55,499 nucleotides of DNA from NCBI GenBank assembly GCA_910584065.1, contig CAJTZN010000023.1:1-55499 (forward strand), written 5' to 3'. Shown here piece by piece: positions 32,180-41,089 of this stretch (the stretch's first letter is position 1; every line of letters begins with the position of its first letter). The position numbers and the translations under genes are program-made. Source of the DNA: an uncultured Eubacterium sp. GTDB lineage: Bacteria > Bacillota > Clostridia > Lachnospirales > Lachnospiraceae. The notes below the pieces were generated by a model that worked only from the letters and a program-made list of their open reading frames with translations, was not told the origin of the DNA and did no database searches.

Positions 32180-34176
32180 TAGTGAAGAACAGAAAAGCCG
32201 GGGGATCGATCACGGTATTCCTGTCGTTGACGCTCGTTATCATTATGGCGCTATTGGGAACGATGATCGAGGTGACACGGGGGAAGACGTGCCGTATCCA
32301 GGCGAGGCGGGTGATGAAGCTGGCTTCGGACAGCCTGATGACGGAGTATAGCAGGCCGTTGTTTGAAAAGTACAATCTGTATTTTCTGGAAAACGAGGGA
32401 AAGGCATTTGCGGACAGCATAACGGAATATGCTTCGGGAACATCGGAATATAATTCTCTTTTTCCGCACAGCATGGATGTGTATCTGGGTACGCTTGAAC
32501 GTGTGACAGTGGATGGGGAGAGATACGCTGGTGACGATGGCGGGGCTGCTTTGCGGGAGCAGATCGTGTCGTATATGAAGCGGAGGATATCGGCTGATAA
32601 AGTAAACGCTTTTTTGCGGAAGACCGATGAGATGCAGCCGCTCAGTGACAGCGCGGAGGAAATAGAACAAAAGGCGAAACAGGAAAAGGAAGCGGTCGGG
32701 GAGTGTAGGAGCGTGTTAGAGCTGATGCGTCTGATCGACGGCGTGGACTGTTCCGGTGGAGCAGTAAAAGGGCAGAAATACTTTGTAAAAATGCTCTTTA
32801 CCGGGGAGAAAAAACCGGGGAAGTTTGGGATTTCGGAAGCTGTTGTCTGGAACGCCGTCAAAAAGAAGGTGTCGGATGTATCGGATTTTTTAAATCATCT
32901 GCAGGAGGAAGCGAAGAGGCGGGAGTTTGCCGTTCTCGTTCGAGAAACGCTGGAAAAGACGAAAGAAGCGCTTCGGATCGTAACAGAAATGGGCGCCCCA
33001 CGGCTGAAGAAGATGAATGTGTCGGGAGATGCGGCCCGTGTGCTCTCGTCAAACCGCGGCATATTAGAAAAAACAGGTGAACTGCTTAGTCAGGAAATGA
33101 CGGAGCAGACGGCGGCGGAATTAAAACGGATGTGGAAAGCATATGATGTGTCCGGCATCGTTTTTGATTATGCAGGGATCAATGAAAAGGGCGGTGCGGA
33201 AAGTCCGATGAGTGTATTTTCTGATGCTGTTTCCGGGGGATTGGCGAAACTTGTTTTGAAAAAGGATTTCAACATCTCAAACAAGTCAGTGAAAGATGCG
33301 GACCACTACCATTCTCTTTATGCGGCGGATAAGTTCGAAAAGAAAAAAGAGGAGGACGGCGTAGCTGCTTTTGCCAAAGAAGAAGAGGTTGATTTTCAGG
33401 GAGCGGCAAAAGGGTTCGCGAAAACGGCGGCTTCAGATGTTATGCTTTGTGAGTACCTAAAGCGTTATTTCTCTTCGGTACAAACGAAAGTTGGTGCCAA
33501 TAAGCGGCTGGATTACGAGTGGGAATACATATTGTGCGGTAAAGGAAGCGACAAAAAGAATCTGGAAACCGTCATAAACCGCTTGGTACTGCTGCGGAGT
33601 GTAATCAATGCGGCAGCGCTCCTGTCCTCGTCAGAAAAGCGGGAAACCGCATACGCAGCTGCATTGGCGGTAGTCGGTTTTACCGGCATGGAACCATTGA
33701 TCCGGTTTACGCAGACACTGTTTTTGGTGCTGTGGGGTATGACGGAATCACTTGTAGAAGTGGCGGCGCTGTTACAGGGGAAAAAGGTTCCGGTCATCAA
33801 AACGGCGAAAGATATCGTGGTGAAATTCCCGGAACTGTACCGGATCGGTCAGGCGTACATTATGGAAAAGGCGGACCGGTTACCTAAAAAGAATGGCCGG
33901 TGTTTCGGATATACGGACTATGTGCTATTACTTATGGCAGGAATTGGACGAGATGTCCGGTATCACAGGATGATGGATCTGATGGAGTGGAACATTCGGG
34001 ATCATGAGTATTCCGGGTTTCGTTTCGGACAGTGTGTGGATTCTTTTAAGGCGACGGGACAGTTTTCCTACGAGACTAAATTGTTCCGCCTGCCCCTGAT
34101 CCAGCGGATGACAGGCTGGGAAGGGAAGGGTTTTCAACAGGAAGTTACAGTGGATGCCGGTTATGTGGCGAAGTAA
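32176..34176 (+). CDS. DUF5702-like Tad-locus protein with pilin-type N-terminus
   Basis: 666 aa. Residues 1-35 (RKAGGSITVFLSLTLVIIMA) look like a TadE/TadG-type pseudopilin start, but position +5 after GG carries Phe, where prepilins have Glu. The remaining 630 residues are predicted exported and helical (EKYNLYFLENEGK, GAAKGFAKTAASDVMLCEYL), with a more hydrophobic stretch near 490-520. Comparable proteins (DUF5702) occur next to Tad genes in Lachnospiraceae; the role is unknown, perhaps a TadG-like tip or scaffold. ATG 32176 overlaps flp. This is the largest gene of the operon. Confidence 0.7.
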   Translation: MIVKNRKAGGSITVFLSLTLVIIMALLGTMIEVTRGKTCRIQARRVMKLASDSLMTEYSRPLFEKYNLYFLENEGKAFADSITEYASGTSEYNSLFPHSMDVYLGTLERVTVDGERYAGDDGGAALREQIVSYMKRRISADKVNAFLRKTDEMQPLSDSAEEIEQKAKQEKEAVGECRSVLELMRLIDGVDCSGGAVKGQKYFVKMLFTGEKKPGKFGISEAVVWNAVKKKVSDVSDFLNHLQEEAKRREFAVLVRETLEKTKEALRIVTEMGAPRLKKMNVSGDAARVLSSNRGILEKTGELLSQEMTEQTAAELKRMWKAYDVSGIVFDYAGINEKGGAESPMSVFSDAVSGGLAKLVLKKDFNISNKSVKDADHYHSLYAADKFEKKKEEDGVAAFAKEEEVDFQGAAKGFAKTAASDVMLCEYLKRYFSSVQTKVGANKRLDYEWEYILCGKGSDKKNLETVINRLVLLRSVINAAALLSSSEKRETAYAAALAVVGFTGMEPLIRFTQTLFLVLWGMTESLVEVAALLQGKKVPVIKTAKDIVVKFPELYRIGQAYIMEKADRLPKKNGRCFGYTDYVLLLMAGIGRDVRYHRMMDLMEWNIRDHEYSGFRFGQCVDSFKATGQFSYETKLFRLPLIQRMTGWEGKGFQQEVTVDAGYVAK

Positions 34177-34200
34177 GCGGAACCGGCGGTGATCCGTATG

Positions 34201-34301
34201 TGCGGGGCACACAAAAGTACTCTATCAAACAATTAAAAATAAAGCGAAAGGGAAAACCACCACACCAATCATACGAATAGAGTACTTTTTTGTGTCCCGC
34301 A
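34201..34301. repeat. 101-bp element with 25-bp inverted repeats inside the Tad operon
   Basis: TGCGGGGCACACAAAAGTAC-TCTAT (34201-34225) and its inverted copy at 34277-34301 match at 23 of 25 positions around a 51-nt A-rich centre. No ORF and no U-run follow the right arm, so it is neither a gene nor a standard terminator. It could be a miniature transposable element or an RNA hairpin that processes or attenuates the operon mRNA. Confidence 0.75.
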
Positions 34302-34322
34302 TCAAACAGGAGGGAGAGACTT

Positions 34323-35087
34323 TTGCAATACTATTTTTGGCATCGTGGCTACAAAAAGGCATCAATGACAGTAGAAGCGTCATTGGTTCTTCCGATTTTT
34401 CTTTTTGCGGCGCTCTCTATTTTATCATTCAATAAGCTGATTTTATATGAGGAACAGGTACAATGGGCGCTTGCGAGGGTTGCGAGGGAGGCGTCCGTGG
34501 AATACGCGGCGATGGACAAGTCGTTTGTGATCAGTCCGGCGTATCTGACGGGAAAGATGAACCTGTATCTGAAAGGGGATGAGTTGAGTGTCAGTATGAT
34601 GCGGTCGAAATTTGAACCGGAGACAGATGAAATGGATCTGATCGCGGATTTTGAGGTAGAGGCTCCGTTTCCCATTGTATTTAAAAGAAATTTTCATTTT
34701 ACGGAGCAGATCCATACCCGCGCTTTTACGGGGGTAAAGACCAGGCGGGACGGGGCGGATGGGGATAAGGATACCGTCGTGTATGTAACAAAAACGGGGA
34801 ATGTATATCACCGGAGTTTGTCGTGCACTTATCTGAAACTTCATATTTCGCAGGTCAGGTATGGGGAACTGGCTCATTTGCGGAGTGAGAGTGGTGGGAA
34901 ATATTATGAATGCGGGAGCTGCTGCCAGGGAATGTCTTTTGGCGCCGGAGACAATGTATTTATATGCAGTTACGGAGACCGCTTCCACAGCTGCCGGACA
35001 TGCAGGAACTTGAAACGGAGTATCCGCGAGGTTCCGCTGTCCGAGGCGGCGGGCCGGCTGCCGTGCAGCAAATGCGGAAAGGAGTAA
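34323..35087 (+). CDS. TadE-like pseudopilin with Cys-rich C-terminus
   Basis: 254 aa from TTG 34323, which is 8 bases after AGGAGGG; a longer reading from 34290 has no ribosome site. The leader ends KKA, then SMTVEASLVLPIFLFAALSI: Glu at +5 as in prepilins, with Ala (not Gly) at -1. Residues 100-150 are beta-rich. The C-terminus has cysteine pairs (YECGSCCQGM, HSCRTCRNLK, LPCSKCGKE) plus HRSLSCTYLK, so it may bind zinc or form disulfides. Exported minor-pilin role is likely. Confidence 0.75.
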   Translation: MQYYFWHRGYKKASMTVEASLVLPIFLFAALSILSFNKLILYEEQVQWALARVAREASVEYAAMDKSFVISPAYLTGKMNLYLKGDELSVSMMRSKFEPETDEMDLIADFEVEAPFPIVFKRNFHFTEQIHTRAFTGVKTRRDGADGDKDTVVYVTKTGNVYHRSLSCTYLKLHISQVRYGELAHLRSESGGKYYECGSCCQGMSFGAGDNVFICSYGDRFHSCRTCRNLKRSIREVPLSEAAGRLPCSKCGKE

Positions 35088-35091
35088 AAAT

Positions 35092-35529
35092 ATGGCGGGA
35101 TATATCATTGTATTTACCTATTTATTGATGATGGCGGTATATGACATAAAAAAGAAGGAGATTCATCTTCCGTTTACGGCGGCAGCAGCGGTAATCCTGT
35201 CGGGCCGGCAGATTTACTTTGTGTGCCGCGGTGAGGTTTCTCTGCAAAGCGCGTTTTTAGGCGTGATAGTCGGGATCGTTTTAGTTGTGATCAGTTTACT
35301 GACGAGGGGGGAGATTGGCGTCGGCGACGGCATTCTGTTTATGATTTGCGGATTGCTGTTTGGAATATATGAAAATGGTGTTTTGCTCTTCCTATCATTG
35401 GTGTTTACGGCAATAGTTAGCGGGACGCTGATTCTGACAAGGCACGCCGGCAGGAAGTATACGCTGCCGTTCGCTCCGTTTGTTTTCGCCGGATTTGGGG
35501 TGATGTGTATATGGAAAATATTTGCTTGA
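35092..35529 (+). CDS. Prepilin peptidase (A24), second in the Tad locus
   Basis: 145 aa, five to six TMs; ATG 35092 has AAAGGAG upstream. Catalytic Asp residues sit in AVYDIKKKEIHLP and GEIGVGDGILF. It is shorter than the first A24 enzyme (27256-27795) and lies between two TadE-like genes whose leaders end in Ala, so it might process those rather than Flp; that is a hypothesis. It overlaps the next gene slightly. Confidence 0.85.
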   Translation: MAGYIIVFTYLLMMAVYDIKKKEIHLPFTAAAAVILSGRQIYFVCRGEVSLQSAFLGVIVGIVLVVISLLTRGEIGVGDGILFMICGLLFGIYENGVLLFLSLVFTAIVSGTLILTRHAGRKYTLPFAPFVFAGFGVMCIWKIFA

Positions 35530-35951
35530 ATGGGCGGAAGGCGTCTCTTACGGTAGAGGCAGTTTTCGTCATTAACATAACGATATGGGTGCTGATGGCA
35601 GTCTGTTACGCGGCGGTATATTCGCATGACCGGACGGCGATGTTTTCGATGGCGGAGCATTATATCGAACAAGCTGTGGAGGACGGGAAGAAATTTACAG
35701 CATCAGATATGGAAACCGGCTTGAAACAATATGTAAACGAGCATCTCTTTTTGTGCCGGGCAGACAGTATATCAGTGAGGAAGGAGTTGTTGTTGGTGCG
35801 TGTGGACATCACGTTTCACGCGGAGGTAAGTGTTCCGTTTATTAAAAGGCTGTTAACAGGAGAGAAGGGGAGGAAGATCTCGCTTTCCCACGAGCTGCTG
35901 TTTGCGCCGGAATATTTGTGGAACAGCAGGGAAATCAGGGATAAAAAATAA
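35511..35951 (+). CDS. TadE/TadF-like pseudopilin
   Basis: 146 aa from ATG 35511 (a GTG at 35505 is possible). The leader MENICLNGRKA is followed by SLTVEAVFVINITIWVLMAV: Glu at +5, Ala at -1, then one TM. The remainder is a small exported domain (DRTAMFSMAEHYIEQAVEDG, VRVDITFHAEVSVPF). It overlaps the peptidase gene by 19 bases. Confidence 0.75.
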   Translation: MENICLNGRKASLTVEAVFVINITIWVLMAVCYAAVYSHDRTAMFSMAEHYIEQAVEDGKKFTASDMETGLKQYVNEHLFLCRADSISVRKELLLVRVDITFHAEVSVPFIKRLLTGEKGRKISLSHELLFAPEYLWNSREIRDKK

Positions 35952-35972
35952 ATGAAGGGAGAAGGCGTTGCG

Positions 35973-37433
35973 ATGGAAGAAGTAATGAATGTGGAAACAG
36001 AGATCGTGCAGGAGTTTACGGGACGTTATTTGAAAATCACGGCAGAGGGAAAAGGAAATGATCTTGGTGAAAAAATGTTGAGATATAATAATATAGAAGG
36101 GATTCTGGGAGCGGAAGTGTAGCAGATCAATGATACGCCGCAATATCTTTATGCGATCGGGGATCGCATCCCACTTTTGGATTTTCTGAAAAGAGGCTCA
36201 TTTACGGCGGAGGATATAAGATCCCTCATGTATCAGATCATACGCCTGATCGAACTTGCCGGTGAATATTTTTTAGACGAGAAAGATATGATCTTGCTGG
36301 GTGACTGTATGTTTTGGGATGAGTTGGAAAAAAAGCTTGCGGTCGTTTATCTCGATGGTTACCAGCGTGATGTGGGAAAAGGGATTTCCAGTATATTGGA
36401 AACGTGTATGGATCATATGAACCATAAGGATAAAGAACTTGTTTTTCTTGTCTACGGACTTCATAGAATAAGTAAGGATGGGAATTTCTGTCTGAACCGT
36501 CTGACAGAAGTACTCGGTGGGAAACCGTCTGTCAAAAGGAACAGGAGTGGCATGGAGAAAAACAGAGACGGCGTGGAGACGAACAGGGGAAGCAGAGAAG
36601 CGGTCGGCAGCTGGGATGGGGCTGGCAGGAAGAATGAGGCAGGCAGCTGGGATGAGGCAGGCAGACGGGATGAGGCTGGCGGGCGGGATAAGGTTACCAG
36701 ACAGGAAGGGATTGCTGGAAAGGAAAAAGAGAGATATTCCCCGCTGGAAGAACTGGGTGAGCGAACGACGTTTTATGCAAAGATCATTGCTTATGTGGCG
36801 GCCGGGATGTTTGTGTTTGTGGCAGCAGTCTGTTCCGGCGTTCTTGGCGGCGGGGAGGGTGGCGGACTGGATGTGCGGAAGACAGTGGTTCTGGCAGCTT
36901 TGCTCATCGTGCTCGAGTGGTATCTGATCGGTAAATTGCGGGGGGAAGAAACACAGCGGGAAGGATTAAAACAGGGAGCACCACAATGTGAGAAAGACCC
37001 GCATCGCGGGAAACAGAAAACAGGGCAGCATACAAACCAGAAGTCGTCCCAAATCTGGAACGATCAGACGGAACGACTGGTGGGATACGATGAAGATCAA
37101 ACGGTCGTGCTGGATCAGCATCACTCAAAAACGGTATATTTGAATCTGATCCCGGAGGATTGGCAGCGGGAGGAGATTAAAATAAGGAAAAGCCCCTTTT
37201 TTATCGGGAAGAATGGGGAAAAAGCGGACGCTGTCATTTGTGAGGGGGATATCAGCCGTTTGCATGCGAAAATCGTGGTCGAGGATGAGGGTGTGTTTGT
37301 AATCGACCAGGAATCAACAAACGGGACTTATGTGAACGGAAAACGATTGGTGCCCTGGGAGCGCAGGAAAGTTCTGGCGGACGATAGGATAGCATTTTCT
37401 TCCGTTTATTACCGGGTGGAGACGGGTTCATAA
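35973..37433 (+). pseudogene. DUF6382/FHA-domain protein interrupted by one in-frame TAG
   Basis: The frame opens at ATG 35952 or 35973 and reads about 49 residues to LGAEV, meets TAG at 36120-36122, then continues in the same frame without another stop to TAA 37431. The later part has a folded N-terminal domain (QYLYAIGDRIPLLDFLKRGS, EKKLAVVYLDGYQRDVGKGI), a repetitive Gly/Arg/Asp linker, one TM pair near 36780-36930, and a C-terminal FHA domain (FFIGKNGEKADAVICEGDIS, SRLHAKIV, ESTNGTYVNGKRL) that would bind phospho-threonine. The usual reading is a nonsense mutation (e.g. CAG to TAG). Restart at TTG 36177 could give a 418-aa product. Last gene of the Tad operon. Confidence 0.75.
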
Positions 37434-38830
37434 GTCATATGCAGGATGTACTGTTTCTGAAAGTATTCATCATCCGCGAGGACCAGTTCCTGACATTTTT
37501 CTTTCAGCCTGCCGATCCGTTCAGGTAATGCCGCGGGGCAGGAAGAGAGTTCAGCCAGGCCGTTCAGACAGCTGTTCCCCACGGAAGTGATGCGGGAGGT
37601 GTCTATATCTGAAAAAAGACCGGTGTGTACGGCTTTTTGGATTTGGACATGGTATCCCAATCCGCCGGCTAAATAGAGGCATTGGATCTGACCCGCTGAG
37701 ATGCCGGCTTGCTGGCACAGTGCATCGATACCGGCGCCGATGGCGGCGGTGGCAAGCTGCATCTGCCGCACGTCTTCCCGTGTAAAAACGATGTTTCCGG
37801 AGGAGGCGGTTTTGCTTATCAGAAGTCCGCCGGCAGGGAATGTATCGGCTAACATGCCGGATGGCAGGAGGTAACCGTGCGTGATAAGTTCGGATAGCAT
37901 ACTGATGGCGCCGCTCCCGCAAATGCCAGTCGGAAGTTTGTTTCCGATCGTCTGAAGTTTTGGCATGATCGGATGCCAGGTAAGATCTGCAATCGCGCCT
38001 GCGACGGCGGGACAGCCGCAGGAGAGTCCGCCGCCCTCGAAAGCCGGGCCTGCGGCGGTGCTGGCTGTCAGGATACGGCCGCCGTGCAGCAGCGCGAGTT
38101 CGCCATTCGTGCCGAGGTCAGCGAGCAGGCACGTATCCGTTCGCTTGTCAAAGTCCAGTGAGAGCAGTCCGGCAGCGATATCCCCGCCGATAAAGGCAGA
38201 CAGCCAGGGAATGATGTAAATGTCAGTATTGTGATATGAAAAATAGAACTCATCAAACGGGTGCGGCGTAAAAGGACTGCCAGTCATACCGTCCAGCGGC
38301 AGTCCGAGCAGTAAATGGATCATCGTTGTATTTCCGCCGATCAGGCAGGTGTGGATTGGGATATCCGGAAAAGAAGAGGTGAAAAAATCATATTGTTTCA
38401 TGATTTCACTGCAAATTTTTTTCTTTAGTGTATAATCATTGTGAAACTCCACATCATATTTTATGCGGCTGATCACATCCACGCCGTATTGCCTTTGGGG
38501 ATTTTCGAATGTTGTACGGTGAAATACGGTCCTGGCATCAGAGCGATAGAACACCATCGCGACCGTGGTCGTGCCGAGGTCGATCAGCAGCGTGTCTGGC
38601 CGTATCGTTTTATCTGGGGCGGCCGGGAGGGTGATACCAGTTAGCTGTTTTCGGTCGGGAATGGATACCGAAATATCGCGGCGGGGAACCATTCCGCACG
38701 GGAAATCATACTGGCGGCCGCCGCAGGCGTTTGCGCCATGACAGTTGCAGGGAAGTGATATGCCCTGCTCCTCTGCCAGATCCAAAATTGTTTTTTCGTT
38801 TTCAGGTGTTGCGTGAATGGTTATGTTCAT
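37409..38830 (-). CDS. ASKHA-domain protein, RACo-like (DUF4445)
   Basis: 473 aa. The N-terminal 60 residues resemble a ferredoxin-like domain with clustered cysteines (LPCNCHGANACGG, then YDFPCG), an atypical arrangement compared with the usual CGGxGxCGxC. From about residue 75 it is an actin-like ATPase fold: LLIDLGTTTVAMVFY, CLIGGNTTMIHLLLG, CLLADLGTNGELAL, TAAGPAFEGG, GSGAISMLSELI, LYLAGGLGYHV. RACo proteins re-reduce inactive Co(II) corrinoid proteins of methyltransferases. No methyltransferase or corrinoid gene is next to it here. It overlaps the end of the convergent FHA gene by 25 bases. Confidence 0.8.
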   Translation of the reverse strand: MNITIHATPENEKTILDLAEEQGISLPCNCHGANACGGRQYDFPCGMVPRRDISVSIPDRKQLTGITLPAAPDKTIRPDTLLIDLGTTTVAMVFYRSDARTVFHRTTFENPQRQYGVDVISRIKYDVEFHNDYTLKKKICSEIMKQYDFFTSSFPDIPIHTCLIGGNTTMIHLLLGLPLDGMTGSPFTPHPFDEFYFSYHNTDIYIIPWLSAFIGGDIAAGLLSLDFDKRTDTCLLADLGTNGELALLHGGRILTASTAAGPAFEGGGLSCGCPAVAGAIADLTWHPIMPKLQTIGNKLPTGICGSGAISMLSELITHGYLLPSGMLADTFPAGGLLISKTASSGNIVFTREDVRQMQLATAAIGAGIDALCQQAGISAGQIQCLYLAGGLGYHVQIQKAVHTGLFSDIDTSRITSVGNSCLNGLAELSSCPAALPERIGRLKEKCQELVLADDEYFQKQYILHMTYEPVSTR

Positions 38831-38973
38831 AATGGGCCTCATTTTTAAAAATCATGTTCCGCTGAAAGATAAGCTGTGGACGGATGCGATAATATATGCT
38901 ACAATACTATCATATTTTACCAGTGTGGGCAAGTACGCCCTGGATACTGGAAATAAAAGGGAAGTGTCTAGTC

Positions 38974-39600
38974 GTGGAAAAGCAGGAAAGGGCGGCGATA
39001 CCTGTAATTACAGTTATCCTGGCGGCCTTGAACATTTTGGCATATATTGTGACAGAGGTTTATGGTTCAAGTTTAGACAGCAGCCATATGATACATATGG
39101 GGGCGATGTATGAACCGTCCTTATTGGAAGATCAGGAATATTACCGCTTGGTCAGCTGCATGTTCCTTCATTTTGGAATGGAACATTTAATAAATAATAT
39201 GATTTCGCTTTTGGTTCTCGGTTATTCGTTGGAGCAGGCGATCGGAAAAGCGTGGTTTTGTTTTATTTATCTGGGAACCGGCGTTATATCCAGTATCGTT
39301 TCTTTTTATTACAATGTGCAGACAGGACAGGAAGTCGTTTCCTGCGGGGCGTCGGGAGCGGTTTTTGGACTGATGGGGGCTTTGCTGGTACTTCTCGTGG
39401 TGCACAGGAAAAGAAACCTGCGGGGAGACATACCGAGATTTGCGCTGTATCTGGCGCTAAGTCTTTATACGGGATTTCGGGATCCGGGTATTGACGGGGC
39501 TGCGCATGCAGGAGGATTTGTAAGCGGAATGGTGATCTGTGCGGCCATGTGCGTAATAAAAACCATTTACAAAGATAGAAAGGGGCAGAGGACAGAATGA
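38974..39600 (+). CDS. Rhomboid-family intramembrane serine protease
   Basis: 208 aa from GTG 38974 (AAAGGGA upstream; longer readings lack a ribosome site). Six TMs. The catalytic Ser is in VVSCGASGAVFGLMGALL (GASG), the catalytic His in DGAAHAGGFVSG, with LHFGMEHLINNMISL providing the oxyanion-side His/Asn. It would cleave TM substrates within the membrane. Its stop overlaps the start of the next gene (ATGA). Confidence 0.9.
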   Translation: MEKQERAAIPVITVILAALNILAYIVTEVYGSSLDSSHMIHMGAMYEPSLLEDQEYYRLVSCMFLHFGMEHLINNMISLLVLGYSLEQAIGKAWFCFIYLGTGVISSIVSFYYNVQTGQEVVSCGASGAVFGLMGALLVLLVVHRKRNLRGDIPRFALYLALSLYTGFRDPGIDGAAHAGGFVSGMVICAAMCVIKTIYKDRKGQRTE

Positions 39601-40580
39601 GAGTGAATGTTTATTATGGCGGGAGGGGGTTGATCGACGATCCTACCCTTTATACGATCGATAAAGTTACACAGGTTTTGGATGAACTTCATGTAAGTGT
39701 GGAACGATATAACCTGTACGAGGATAAGGCAGGCATCTCCGTTCTGCCCAAGACGCTGAAAGAGGCCGAGGGAGTCATTCTGGCGGCTTCGGTTGAATGG
39801 CTCGGTATCGGAGGCTATCTGCAGCAGTTTTTGGACGCGTGCTGGCTTTATGGGGATAAGGAAACGATCCAGGACATTTATATGTTTCCCGTCGTGATGG
39901 CAACTACATATGGAGAGCGGGAGGCGCTGCATACTCTCATTAAGGCCTGGGAGATGCTGGGCGGCGTGCCCTGCGAGGGAATTTGCGCATATGTAGAAAA
40001 TCACGTCGAGTTTGAGACAAACGCAGCGTACAATATGATGATCGAAAAGTGCGCGGAGAACTTTTATCGTGCCATGTCGAAAAAATCTATAGCCTTTCCG
40101 AATAGCAGCCTGCAGGTGAAAAAAACGGTTCTCCGCAGCAGTACGCTTTCTTTGACGCCGCAGGAAAGCGAGCAGTTGTCCGCGTATGTTTCGAACGACC
40201 ACTATGTGAAGAAACAGAAGGAGGATATCGAAGAACTTGCCACCCTGTTCAAAGGTATGCTGGGGGGAGAAGATGAAACGGAAAAATATATTTCGGCACT
40301 AAAAGAGCATTTTGTACCGATTGACGACATGAAGGCGGTATTCCAGATCGAGATCACGGATGAGAGCCGGAGCCTTGTGATTCAGGTGGATGGCGAAAAA
40401 TTGAACTGCTATTTTGGCAGTACGGGGGCGCCCGATGTGACAGCGAAACTCAAAAGCGAAGTGTTTCAGCAGATCCTGTCCGGGAAGAAGCCGTTTCAAA
40501 ACGCGTTTATGTCGGGTGATCTTTCCGCCCAGGGAAATTTTAAGGTGCTTCGCAATTTCGACGCCATATTCCGGTTTTAG
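39597..40580 (+). CDS. Flavodoxin-like NAD(P)H oxidoreductase fused to an SCP2 domain
   Basis: 327 aa. The N-terminal 170 residues read as a flavodoxin-fold protein (VNVYYGGRGLIDDPTLYTID, EGVILAASVEWLGIGGYLQQ, FPVVMATTYGEREALHTLIK). About residues 225-327 form a sterol-carrier (SCP2)-like domain (VFQIEITDESRSLVIQVDGE, PDVTAKLKSEVFQQILSGKK, AFMSGDLSAQGNFKVLRNF). Probably binds FMN and a hydrophobic ligand; the reaction is unknown. It is translationally coupled to the rhomboid gene. Confidence 0.7.
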   Translation: MRVNVYYGGRGLIDDPTLYTIDKVTQVLDELHVSVERYNLYEDKAGISVLPKTLKEAEGVILAASVEWLGIGGYLQQFLDACWLYGDKETIQDIYMFPVVMATTYGEREALHTLIKAWEMLGGVPCEGICAYVENHVEFETNAAYNMMIEKCAENFYRAMSKKSIAFPNSSLQVKKTVLRSSTLSLTPQESEQLSAYVSNDHYVKKQKEDIEELATLFKGMLGGEDETEKYISALKEHFVPIDDMKAVFQIEITDESRSLVIQVDGEKLNCYFGSTGAPDVTAKLKSEVFQQILSGKKPFQNAFMSGDLSAQGNFKVLRNFDAIFRF

Positions 40581-40623
40581 TTATGGTCGCCAGGCACTTG
40601 GGATTGAGTTATGGTCGCCAGGC
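40579..40623 (+). repeat. 17-bp direct repeat, two copies, 28-bp period
   Basis: AGTTATGGTCGCCAGGC occurs at 40579-40595 and 40607-40623, the first starting within the stop codon of the flavodoxin-SCP2 gene. Confidence 0.85.
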
Positions 40624-40665
40624 GTTTGAGAATAAGAATAAAGAATGGAAAAGGAGAAGAAGAAA

Positions 40666-41076
40666 ATGGCAGAAGAACAATGTGTATTTTGTAAGATCAT
40701 AGCGGGAGAAATTCCATCTACCGCAGTTTATGAGGACGATGATTTCAAGGCAATACTGGATGTCAATCCCGCGGCAAGGGGGCATGTGATCATTGTGCCG
40801 AAAAAACATGCCGCCAATATTTTTGAACTTGAGGATGAAGAAGCGGCCAAGGTGTTCCCAATCGCGAAGAAAATTGCAACTGCCTTAAAGAAGACATACG
40901 GATGCGATGGAGTAAATGTGCTTCAAAATAACGGGGAGGCGGCCGGACAGACCGTTTTCCATCTGCATGTACACGTAGTGCCGCGATACTACGATGACGG
41001 CGTAAATATTATGTGGAAGCCGGGTGAGACGCCGGATCTGAATGAAGTGGCAGAAGAGATCAGGAAAAATTTGTAA
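40666..41076 (+). CDS. HIT-family nucleotide hydrolase
   Basis: 136 aa. The histidine triad is in HLHVHVVPRYYD, with CVFCKIIAGEIPSTAVYEDD at the N-terminus and NVLQNNGEAAGQTVFHLH, the standard layout of HinT-like purine nucleotide phosphoramidases. ATG 40666 follows AAGGAGAAG. Cytosolic. It is 13 bases before murG. Confidence 0.93.
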   Translation: MAEEQCVFCKIIAGEIPSTAVYEDDDFKAILDVNPAARGHVIIVPKKHAANIFELEDEEAAKVFPIAKKIATALKKTYGCDGVNVLQNNGEAAGQTVFHLHVHVVPRYYDDGVNIMWKPGETPDLNEVAEEIRKNL

Positions 41077-41089
41077 TGGGGGGACGGCA

